Of a stretch of 6,001 bases of DNA, positions 1 to 6,001 are shown one piece after another. Numbering within the stretch: the first letter of the stretch is position 1; every line of letters starts with the position of its first letter. Source of the DNA: an uncultured Muribaculaceae bacterium (GTDB lineage: Bacteria; Bacteroidota; Bacteroidia; Bacteroidales; Muribaculaceae); NCBI GenBank assembly GCA_947177435.1, contig CAMWUM010000132.1, positions 1 to 6,001 on the forward strand, written 5' to 3'. The translations under genes were made by a program, and so were the position numbers. Below the pieces are notes generated by a model. The model had not been told where the DNA came from, made no database searches, and saw only the letters and a program-made list of their open reading frames with translations.

Positions 1-254
1 CCCCCATGTTCTTCGACGACCTGATGCAGGTCAACGACATCGTCAAGGGCGCTTTCATCGCCAAAGGTTACTCCCAGGGCGCTCTGGGCTCGGCCATCAG
101 CTTCAACCCCACCCTGCCCATTGCGATGCGCAACGTGTTCAACAACTGGACCACCTACATCGCCGGCGGCGCTCTGGCCAACCCCAACACCCCGGGCGCA
201 TCGATCAACACCCTCTCGGCCATGAACCCCGTGTCGATGATTGACGACTACTAC

Positions 255-257
255 TGA
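255..257 (+). other. In-frame TGA stop within the SusC-like frame
   Basis: The frame reads NPVSMIDDYY, then TGA, then RSSVWQSVGNLQLDL. In SusC relatives this is one continuous stretch running from an NP-containing motif into a VW-S-GN-Q-D beta-strand. The residue that should stand here is not obvious. A single substitution could come from, for example, TGG, CGA, GGA or TCA. Alternatively, inserting one T and losing one C would turn TAC GAC CGC into TAC TGA CGC, which would restore Asp-Arg. Translation stopping here would end the protein inside the barrel. Confidence 0.85.
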
Positions 258-1541
258 CGCTCGAGCGTATGGCAGTCGGTGGGCAACCTCCAGCTCGACC
301 TGAAGATGCCCTTCCTCCGCGACCTGCGTGCCAACCTCAACCTCGGCTACGACTACGTAAAGGGCCACGTCACCAACTACCAGACTCCCTTCTCGCCCCA
401 GGCATGGAAGGACGGCCACATGCGCAACGACGGCTCAACAGAGAGTCTGAAGGATGGTCTCACCAACAAGTTCTATGAGAACCAGATCCGCTACAACCTG
501 CTGCTGGACTTCTACCTCAACTACAACCACACCTTCGGCCCCGTCGCCATCGACCTCACCGCAGGCTACTCGTGGCAGCGCTTCAAGAACAAAGGCCACA
601 ACTACGACCAGGTCTACGCTCCGCTCGCATACGCCAGCACCTATGCCACGGCCAACAACATGAGCGTCGAAGAGGCCCGCGAGTACATGGCCGGCATCAA
701 CGGATTCCAGTACGCTCCGACTTACTATTACAGCGCCCCCTACCAGCTGCTGTCGTACTTCGGCCGCGCCAATTTCGTATTCTTCGACAAGTACCTCGTG
801 ACCGCCACCGTACGCCGCGACGGAACCAGCCGCTTCGCCAAGGACTGCCGCTGGGGCACGTTCCCCTCTGTGGCCCTGGGCTGGAAGCTGCTTGACGAAA
901 GCTTCATGAGCGGCGCCCGCGGCGTGATGAACGAACTCAAGATCCGCGCCGGCTACGGCATCACCGGCCAGCAGGACCTCGGCGGCGACTACTTCCCCTA
1001 CCTGCCCATCTACGGCCAGTCGACCGCTCTGAACGAACGCTACCCCAACCCGCTCAACCCCAACGGCGAGCCCGTATTCACCGTTACCCCCAGCGCTTAC
1101 AGCGGCAGCCTCAAGTGGGAGGAGACCGCCACCTGGAACGTCGGCGTCGACTTCGCATTCCTCAACAACCGCATCAGCGGTAACGTCGACTACTACAAGC
1201 GCAAGACCAAAGACCTGCTCACCTACGCCAACTTCGCCGCAGGCTCCAACCTGAGCAACATGGGCAACGTCAACCTCGGCGACCTCGAGAACACCGGCGT
1301 TGAGTTCAACATCGTCACCCGTCCCGTCGTAACCCGCGGATTTACCTGGACCAGCAGCCTCAACGTGGCCTGGAACAAGAATAAGATCACCCGCCTGGCC
1401 GACGGCGCCGACGGCACCACCGGCGGCATCGGCAACGGCGTCAACATCCAGAAGCACCAGGAAGGCTTCCCAGCTTACAGCTTCTACGTCTACGAGCAGG
1501 TGTACAATGCCGACGGCACCCCGATGGAGGGCGTGTTCGTG

Positions 1542-1577
1542 GACCGCAACGGCGACGGCGCAATCACCGACGCTGAC
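1542..1577 (+). other. EF-hand/dockerin-like loop in the SusC barrel
   Basis: The translated 12-residue loop DRNGDGAITDAD has acidic or amide side chains at loop positions 1, 3, 5 and 12, Gly at 6 and Ile at 8. This is the pattern of a calcium-binding EF-hand-type loop, although position 12 is Asp rather than the usual Glu. A D-x-N-G-D-G motif near the C-terminal third is a regular feature of SusC-family barrels, so it supports the family assignment. Actual calcium binding is inferred, not shown. Confidence 0.6.
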
Positions 1578-1646
1578 AAGTACCTCTACCACAGCCGCGA
1601 CCCCAAGGTGACCCTCAGCTGGCAGAACAATTTCGCCATCGGCAAC

Positions 1647-1649
1647 TAG
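1647..1649 (+). other. In-frame TAG stop within the SusC-like frame, probably replacing Trp
   Basis: The frame reads DPKVTLSWQNNFAIGN, then TAG, then DFSFALRSNIGNWVYN. SusC homologues commonly have an aromatic residue, often Trp in a K-N-W-D-F pattern, exactly at this position. TGG to TAG is a single G-to-A change. The following 130 codons remain in frame to the natural TAA and keep all conserved C-terminal barrel features. The assignment of Trp rests on remembered family patterns and not on an alignment. Confidence 0.85.
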
Positions 1650-2042
1650 GACTTCAGCTTCGCCCTGCGCTCAAACATCGGCAACTGGGTGTACAACAAG
1701 AACGAGGCCAACAACGTATTCATCTCGTCGACGAATACCGCACCGCTGAGCAACCTGCTGAGCGACACCTACCTCTTCAAGAGCACCCGCACCACCGAGA
1801 TGCTCACCTCTGACTACTTCGTGCGCAACGCCAGCTTCGTGCGCTGCGACAACATCACCGTCGGATACACCTGGCCCAAGCTGCTCGACAACCGCCTCCG
1901 CCTCCGCCTGTACGGCGCCGTGCAGAATCCGTTCGTGATCACCAAGTACTCAGGCCTCGACCCCGAGGTGTTCTCCGGCATCGACAACGACGTTTACCCG
2001 CGCCCCATCACCTTCACCATGGGCATCATCGCCAACTTCTAA

Positions 2043-2072
2043 CGCACGTATAACTTTTTATCAGAAATCTAT
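2043..2072 (+). promoter_or_regulatory. AT-rich 30-base leader between susC-like and susD-like genes, no Shine-Dalgarno
   Basis: The gap between the susC stop and the susD ATG is strikingly A/T-rich against GC-rich flanks and contains a TTTTT run. It has no GGAGG-like ribosome site. This fits Bacteroidota initiation, which relies on A/T-rich unstructured upstream sequence. There is no hairpin and no room for a full TTTG / TAnnTTTG promoter, so it is read as an intra-operon translation leader. Confidence 0.45.
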
Positions 2073-3653
2073 ATGAAACTTTCCAAATATATCGGATTAG
2101 GCGCGTTGGCCTTGTCAATGGGCATCGGCGTATCATCGTGCGTCGGCGACCTCGACCTCAAGCCCACCGATCCTAACGTCAAGACCGAGCTCACCTCGCA
2201 GGACGAGTGGGTCGGATACTTCTCGAGCCTCTACGGCGGCTTCCTCTACACGGGCAACCTCTCCACCTCCGACGGCGGCGCAGGTACCTTCACCCGCTGC
2301 CACTGGAACCTCAACGAGATCACGGCCGACGAAGCCATCATCTCCAACAAGTGGAACGACCCCGGATACACCGCCCTCAACTTCAACACCTGGCTCACCG
2401 ACAACGAGTGGGTGTACGCCGCCTTCTCGCGCGAGTTCTACATGGCCAAGCAGACCTCTGAGTTCATCAACAAGGCCGACGCCGCCAACGCTTACCTCCC
2501 CTCTGAGGAAGTGGCTGCGATGAAGGCCGAGGCCCGCGTGCTCCGCGCCTACGCCTATTACTGGATGGTCGACCTCTTCGGCCGCGGCCCCTGGATTGAC
2601 GAGAACTCGATCACCGGCGACATCCCCCCGACATACAACCGCGCCGAGCTCTTCGACGCCGCCACCGCCGACCTGCTGGCCACCATCAACAGCGGCGACC
2701 TGCGCCCCGCAGCCAAGCAGGTCTACGGCCGCGTCAGCCTCGAGGCCGCAAGGGCCCTGCTGGCCAAGTTCTACCTCAACGCCGAGGTATACGTCGGCAA
2801 GGCCATGTACGCCGAGTGCGCCGCACAGTGCAAGGAAATCGTCAAGACCATCCCCGAGCTGGCTCCCACCTACAAGTACCTCTTCTGCTCGACCAATGAC
2901 CGCTACGTCGGCAACGGCGAGATCCTCTGGGCCGTGCCCCAGGAGGTCGGCAAGTACGAGACTTGGGGCGGCACCACCTACCTCACCGCCGGCTGCTACG
3001 TCGAGACCATCGACCAGGCCGAGCTCGTGAAGCTGGGCGCCGGCAGCATCAACGCCAAGGGCGAATTTGAAGGCCCGAGCCCCTGGTCAGGCGTGCGCAT
3101 GCGTCCCGAGCTCTCCACCGCTTTCGAGGCCGGCGACCTCCGCAGGCTCATCTACGAGGGCAAGTTCAACGTCGGCGTCGAGAACCTCGACGACTACTCG
3201 GCCACCTCTGACGGCTACATGTGCGTCAAGTTCACCTACACCACCGAGGAGGATTACGAGAACACCCAGAACCGTCCCCTCAACTCGCAGCTCTGCAACG
3301 CCGACTATCCCATCATGCGCCTGGCCGACGTGTTCCTGATGCTGGCTGAGTGCCAGTACAAGGGCGTTGACTGCGACGGCCTAACCTACTTCAACAAGGT
3401 GCGCGAGCGCGCCGGCCTGACCCCCGCAAGCCACCTCACCGCCGACGACATCCTGCACGAGCGCATGTGCGAGCTCTACTTCGAGGGCTGGCGCCGCAGC
3501 GACCTCATCCGCTTCGGCAAGTACACGGGCGGCTCTTACAATTGGTCGTGGAAGGGCGGCGTTTACGAGGGCGCCAGCCTGCCGGACTTCCGCAGCGTCT
3601 TTGCCATCCCCTACCAGTACGTGAAGACCGTAGAACAGAACCCCGGCTATTAA
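2073..3653 (+). CDS. susD: SusD/RagB-family outer-membrane nutrient-binding lipoprotein
   Basis: SusD-like lipoproteins sit on the cell surface as a hinged lid over the SusC barrel and bind the incoming oligosaccharide. The 526-residue product has the usual family length. Residues 1-23 form a lipoprotein signal ending in VSSC, with Cys23 as the lipidation site followed by VGDLD. The acidic residues close to the Cys resemble the surface-export signal of Bacteroidota lipoproteins. The N-terminal SusD domain shows the helical TPR-like motif AEARVLRAYAYYWMVDLFG at 152-170 and a second helix pair at 216-260. The C-terminal RagB/SusD part contains YPIMRLADVFLMLAEC (412-427), NKVRERAGL (441-449), the ERMCELYFEGWRRSDLIRFGKY block (463-484) and a terminal AIPYQ...QNPGY. 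It starts 30 bases after the susC-like stop and lies 24 bases before the next gene, so it is probably co-transcribed. It has ten Cys besides the lipidated one, which is many for the family. The gene is intact although its obligate partner is interrupted. The substrate cannot be read from the sequence. Confidence 0.95.
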   Translation: MKLSKYIGLGALALSMGIGVSSCVGDLDLKPTDPNVKTELTSQDEWVGYFSSLYGGFLYTGNLSTSDGGAGTFTRCHWNLNEITADEAIISNKWNDPGYTALNFNTWLTDNEWVYAAFSREFYMAKQTSEFINKADAANAYLPSEEVAAMKAEARVLRAYAYYWMVDLFGRGPWIDENSITGDIPPTYNRAELFDAATADLLATINSGDLRPAAKQVYGRVSLEAARALLAKFYLNAEVYVGKAMYAECAAQCKEIVKTIPELAPTYKYLFCSTNDRYVGNGEILWAVPQEVGKYETWGGTTYLTAGCYVETIDQAELVKLGAGSINAKGEFEGPSPWSGVRMRPELSTAFEAGDLRRLIYEGKFNVGVENLDDYSATSDGYMCVKFTYTTEEDYENTQNRPLNSQLCNADYPIMRLADVFLMLAECQYKGVDCDGLTYFNKVRERAGLTPASHLTADDILHERMCELYFEGWRRSDLIRFGKYTGGSYNWSWKGGVYEGASLPDFRSVFAIPYQYVKTVEQNPGY

Positions 3654-3677
3654 TCACCTTACAACCACGCTACTACA

Positions 3678-4544
3678 ATGAAAAAGATATCAATCATCAT
3701 GGCGCTCTTCGCAGCCGTGCTCGGCCTGAGCAGCTGCGAAAACGACAAGGACCCGGTGTACCAGAAGCCCACCGAGTTCAAGCTTAACACCCCCGCCCTG
3801 TCGGCCCAGTACTACGAGCTCACCCCCGAAGGCACCGTGCAGTTCACCTGCTCGCAGCCCGACTACGGCTTCGTGGCCTCGGCCAACTACAGCATGCAGA
3901 TGGCCCTGAGCGAGGGCGGCGAGACCTACGACCTGACCGCAGCCGTGCCCACCGACGCCAAAATCTCGATCAAGGCCGAGGACATCGCCACCGGCATGTG
4001 CGTGCTCCGCGGCATCGCCGACGACACCCAGTGGGTCGAAATCCCCGCAATCCCCGTCTATTTCCGCGCCGTGTGCCAGCTGCCTGGCCACCCCGAGTCG
4101 ATGATCACCAGCAACTGGGTCAAGCTTGACCAGGTCAAGGGATACTTCGCCGTGCCCATGCCCGGATACATCTACCTGGTGGGCGCCCCCGAAGGCTGGA
4201 AGGGCCCCGACGCAGGCAATGCCGAGCACTACGCCGACTGGCGCCTGTTCGAAAAGACCGACGCCATCGGCTCGAAGGTGTACTACGGCGTGTTCGACAT
4301 CAACGCCGGCGACGCCATGTTCCGCTTCTACACCGCCCTCGAGGGCTGGGACAACTGCTCGCTCGGCAGCCAGGTCGACGACAACCCCATCGACTATGAG
4401 CTCCAGGCCGACGGCTCGATCACCATTCCCTACGTCGAAGGCAAGGGCGCGTTCAACTTCCCCGCATGGCCCGGCGGCGAGATGACAATCATCGTCGACA
4501 TGAACACCGGCAAGGTAACCATCCTCACCGGCAACCAGATGTGA
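3678..4544 (+). CDS. susE: SusE-like surface glycan-binding lipoprotein with a single C-terminal binding module
   Basis: SusE-family lipoproteins bind polysaccharide at the cell surface and assist SusC/SusD uptake. The product is 288 residues. Residues 1-20 are a lipoprotein signal (MKK start, hydrophobic core, LSSC with Cys20) followed by the acidic ENDKD. Residues about 27-150 resemble the SusE N-terminal Ig-like domain (PTEFKLNTP, then beta-rich repeats ending NWVKL). Residues about 163-285 form one SusE/SusF-type beta-sandwich: YIYLVGAPEGWKG, an FRFYTALEGWDNCSLGS segment and a closing IIVDMNTGKVTIL strand. The B. thetaiotaomicron SusE is longer and has two such modules, so this is a reduced version. 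It ends in a tandem TGA TAA and is followed 27 bases later by the susF-like gene. No Shine-Dalgarno is seen before the ATG; the signal peptide sets the start. It could equally be named a SusE-domain surface glycan-binding protein, and its ligand is unknown. Confidence 0.88.
   Translation: MKKISIIMALFAAVLGLSSCENDKDPVYQKPTEFKLNTPALSAQYYELTPEGTVQFTCSQPDYGFVASANYSMQMALSEGGETYDLTAAVPTDAKISIKAEDIATGMCVLRGIADDTQWVEIPAIPVYFRAVCQLPGHPESMITSNWVKLDQVKGYFAVPMPGYIYLVGAPEGWKGPDAGNAEHYADWRLFEKTDAIGSKVYYGVFDINAGDAMFRFYTALEGWDNCSLGSQVDDNPIDYELQADGSITIPYVEGKGAFNFPAWPGGEMTIIVDMNTGKVTILTGNQM
4164..4532 (+). other. SusE/SusF-type glycan-binding module in the SusE-like protein
   Basis: Codons 163-285 of the SusE-like gene encode one module. 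It opens with a GxIYLVGAPEGW strand and turn, passes through an aromatic-rich FRFYTALEGW stretch and closes with VDMNTGKVTI. Trp and Tyr residues in these segments are candidates for stacking on sugar rings, as in other members of the family. The boundaries are approximate and read by eye. Confidence 0.65.
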
Positions 4545-4571
4545 TAACCCACCACTAATCAGCAATTCATC

Positions 4572-5906
4572 ATGAAAAAATCAGCACTATATCTGTCGAT
4601 GGCAGCCCTCTGGCTCGGCTTCGCGGCCTGCGACGAGGTGGAAAAGTCTGACGCCCTGCCTCAGACCAACCCCCAGGAGGCCATCTTCGACGCCGCCAAC
4701 CTCACCGTCACTCCGGCCGGCGCCGTCGACCTCGCCAACCTCGAGGCCGCCGAGGTGCAAGTGGCTCAGGCTGCCGTCACCGGCATGCCCGAGTCGAGCA
4801 CTCTGACCCTCTCCATGCAAATCTCCAAGGCCGAGGACTTCGCCGACAAGGCATCCGTGGCCACCAGCATCGACGCCGAAGGCCACGTGATGGCCAGCCG
4901 CGCCAAGCTCAACGAGGCCTACAAGCAGGCCGTAACCCGCGACCCCGCCAAGGGCAGCGTCTACGTGCGCTTCGTGGCCGAGGCCGTCAGCGGCACCCAG
5001 GTGGTGCGCATCGGCAATGCCGACACCTACTACGGCGCAGGCCAGATGGATGTAACACCCGAGTCGGAGGCACAGGTGATCGAAAACACCTACTACCTCG
5101 TCTACGGCGGCGACAAGCTGCAGATGATCCACAGCGACAAGAGCCCGTACGATGATCCCGTGTTCAAGGTATCGTTCGAGGCCGTGGCCAACCAGCCCTG
5201 GCACATCGAGTCGGGCGCTGGCCTCACCTACGGCCCCGGCGCCGAGGAAGGCACTCTCGAGGCAGGCTCCGCCACCGGCGCCATCGCCGAGGACGGCCCC
5301 CACTCCATCGAGATCAACATGCGCGACCTCACCTATAAGGTATCGCTCGCCATCCAGCAGCTCTACACCCCCGGCGGCAGCAACGGCTGGAGCCAGCCCC
5401 GCTCGCAGGTGCTCACCACCACCGACTACATCCACTACACCGGCTTCGCCCACCTCAACGGCGAGTTCAAGTTCACCTCCGCTCCCAACTGGAACGGCAT
5501 CAACTACGGCTTCGCAGCCGAAGGCGAGCTCTCCACCGCCGGCGACGCTGCCAACCTCAACGCTGCCGTCAACGGCCTGTACTGGTGTGAAGTCAACCTC
5601 GTGGACATGACCTTCAAGCTCACGCTCATCAACAGCCTCGGCGCCATCGGCGGCTTCAACGGCTGGGGCGCGCAGGAGCCCATGAGCCCCTCGGCCGACT
5701 TCCTCACCTGGACCGGCACCGTCAAGATGGCAGCCGGCGACGAATGGAAGATCCGCTGCAACGACGACTGGGGCATCAACCTCGGCGGCTCGCTTGACAA
5801 CATGGTATCCGGCGGCGACAACCTCAAGGCCGACGAAGAAGGCACCTACGTCATAGTCCTCAACCTCACCGCCGTGCCCTACACCTGCACCGCCACCAAG
5901 CAATAA
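4572..5906 (+). CDS. susF: SusF-like surface glycan-binding lipoprotein with three tandem modules
   Basis: SusF-family lipoproteins hold polysaccharide at the outer surface through several tandem beta-sandwich modules. The product is 444 residues, close to B. thetaiotaomicron SusF. Residues 1-20 are a lipoprotein signal (MKK, hydrophobic core, GFAAC with Cys20) followed by the acidic DEVEKSD. Residues about 35-160 are a beta-rich N-terminal domain. Three modules follow at about 171-260, 263-353 and 355-444. The second and third begin with GGSNGW and GGFNGW and carry EFKFTSAPNWNGINYG and EWKIRCNDDWGINLGG, which are typical SusE/SusF binding-strand sequences. The first module keeps the closing INMRDLTYKVSL strand but lacks the NGW turn. 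It is the last gene of the cluster, starting 27 bases after the susE-like gene, with a candidate terminator just downstream. Annotation pipelines may call it a SusF/SusE family outer-membrane protein. The substrate is unproven. Confidence 0.87.
   Translation: MKKSALYLSMAALWLGFAACDEVEKSDALPQTNPQEAIFDAANLTVTPAGAVDLANLEAAEVQVAQAAVTGMPESSTLTLSMQISKAEDFADKASVATSIDAEGHVMASRAKLNEAYKQAVTRDPAKGSVYVRFVAEAVSGTQVVRIGNADTYYGAGQMDVTPESEAQVIENTYYLVYGGDKLQMIHSDKSPYDDPVFKVSFEAVANQPWHIESGAGLTYGPGAEEGTLEAGSATGAIAEDGPHSIEINMRDLTYKVSLAIQQLYTPGGSNGWSQPRSQVLTTTDYIHYTGFAHLNGEFKFTSAPNWNGINYGFAAEGELSTAGDAANLNAAVNGLYWCEVNLVDMTFKLTLINSLGAIGGFNGWGAQEPMSPSADFLTWTGTVKMAAGDEWKIRCNDDWGINLGGSLDNMVSGGDNLKADEEGTYVIVLNLTAVPYTCTATKQ
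5082..5903 (+). other. Three tandem SusE/SusF-type modules encoded in the susF-like gene
   Basis: The approximate units are 5082-5351, 5358-5630 and 5634-5903, each about 90 codons. All end in a similar strand: IEINMRDLTYKVSL, CEVNLVDMTFKLTL and YVIVLNLTAVPYTCT. Units two and three share the opening G-G-x-N-G-W and the central x-W-x-x-x-N-x-G pattern. Unit one has YYLVYGGDKLQ at the opening position and PWHIESGAGLTYG in the centre, so it has diverged. The repeats are protein-level and ancient; no long DNA identity was seen between units. Confidence 0.7.
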
Positions 5907-5925
5907 TCCCATCCCCCTTCCCCAT

Positions 5926-5970
5926 AGCGCGGGCCACGCCGCCGCGCGGCCCTCGCTTTCGCTTCCTTCC
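5926..5970 (+). terminator. Candidate intrinsic terminator after the susF-like gene
   Basis: The arms 5926-5935 and 5948-5957 pair over ten positions with one mismatch (C5930 against T5953) around a 12-base loop, and nine pairs are formed, eight of them G-C. A shorter alternative stem, 5927-5932 with 5942-5947, is also possible. The hairpin begins 19 bases after the susF stop and is followed by TTTCGCTTCCTTCC, which is pyrimidine-rich but not a clean T run. Position and orientation fit the end of the susCDEF transcript; its efficiency as a terminator is uncertain. Confidence 0.5.
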
Positions 5971-6001
5971 TGCACGAAAATTTCCTTATTATCTTAAAAT
6001 A

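Larger units (their letters stand above)
3..2042 (+). pseudogene. susC: SusC/RagA-family TonB-dependent outer-membrane transporter, 5'-partial, with two in-frame stop codons
   Basis: SusC proteins are TonB-driven outer-membrane barrels that import glycan oligomers captured by SusD. The frame is open from the left edge (codons begin at position 3) to TAA at 2040-2042, giving 679 codons of a family that is usually about 1000 residues. The signal peptide, carboxypeptidase-like domain and plug are therefore outside the window. Recognisable SusC stretches include RNVFNNWTTY (about 132-161), LLSYFGRANF and TATVRRDGTSRF with WGTFPSVALGWKL (about 748-891), NNRISGNVDYYKRKTKDLL (1167-1220), an EF-hand-like loop (1542-1577), and a C-terminus ending in Phe as expected for a beta-barrel. 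Two stops interrupt it: TGA 255-257 and TAG 1647-1649. The frame and codon use are unchanged on both sides, so there is no net frameshift. The pieces after each stop (from 258 and 1650) lack export signals and are unlikely to be separate genes. A recent pseudogene or sequence errors are both possible. The family call is very secure; the pseudogene status is less so. Confidence 0.9.

Noticed and set aside
255..257. Selenocysteine insertion at the TGA
   Set aside because: SusC transporters are not selenoproteins, no Cys is expected here, and I saw no convincing bacterial SECIS-like hairpin directly after the codon.
435..1592. Long open frame on the - strand opposite the SusC-like gene
   Set aside because: Its composition is Val/Ala/Gly/Asp-rich and low in recognisable structure. 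It is the mirror of a strongly C/G-ending + strand gene with clear family motifs.
279..1649. Separate gene starting at GTG 279, and another at GTG 1689
   Set aside because: Both are internal parts of one transporter frame. They lack signal peptides and plausible initiation regions, and a partial barrel without export would not function.
3..2042. Alternative genetic code (TGA and TAG read as amino acids)
   Set aside because: Both codons would have to be reassigned in the same genome. The SusE-like gene ends with TGA (then TAA), all clearly conserved Trp residues seen use TGG, and Bacteroidota use the standard bacterial code. Isolated lesions are simpler.
1..2042. Invertible or shuffling susC segment (phase variation)
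   Set aside because: Some Bacteroides SusC genes are varied by DNA inversion, but I saw no inverted repeats near the stops and no recombinase gene in the window.
4587..5975. 462-codon open frame on the - strand opposite the SusF-like gene
   Set aside because: It shows the same antisense shadow composition (Gly, Val, Ala, Glu, His rich), has no domain motif, and lies opposite a convincing lipoprotein gene. The similar frame at 3690-4565 was rejected for the same reason.
5978..6001. Promoter for a downstream gene
   Set aside because: The stretch is AT-rich, but no TTTG / TAnnTTTG pair with correct spacing is visible before the window ends.

Overview
The window reads entirely on the + strand and looks like the outer-membrane part of a Sus-type polysaccharide utilization locus (PUL) of a Bacteroidota bacterium. 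The order is susC-like, susD-like, susE-like, susF-like, the same as in the classical starch system of Bacteroides thetaiotaomicron. Lipoprotein signal peptides, SusC/SusD family signatures and start sites without a Shine-Dalgarno sequence place it in Bacteroidales. The coding DNA is GC-rich by eye and most codons end in C or G. That would fit a high-GC gut lineage such as Muribaculaceae better than typical Bacteroides, but the genus cannot be fixed from this window.

Layout: positions 3-2042 hold the C-terminal two thirds of a SusC/RagA TonB-dependent transporter whose N-terminus lies off the left edge. This frame contains two in-frame stops, TGA at 255-257 and TAG at 1647-1649, while everything around them reads as canonical SusC. 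As written it is a pseudogene, or carries two point errors. Positions 2073-3653 encode an intact SusD-like lipoprotein, 3678-4544 a short SusE-like lipoprotein with one glycan-binding module, and 4572-5906 a SusF-like lipoprotein with three tandem modules, the first degenerate. Intergenic gaps are only 24-30 bases, so the four genes are very probably one transcript. A GC-rich hairpin at 5926-5957 followed by a pyrimidine-rich run may end it. The last ~25 bases turn AT-rich and probably lead to the next transcription unit.

How the genes work together (family knowledge): SusC is the outer-membrane barrel that imports oligosaccharides with TonB energy. SusD is the lipoprotein lid that captures the glycan on top of the barrel. 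SusE and SusF are surface lipoproteins that hold polysaccharide at the cell. The CDEF order hints at an alpha-glucan-type target, but no glycoside hydrolase is in view, so the substrate is unproven.

I found no previously undescribed system. The main point of interest is the twice-interrupted susC ahead of three intact partner genes.
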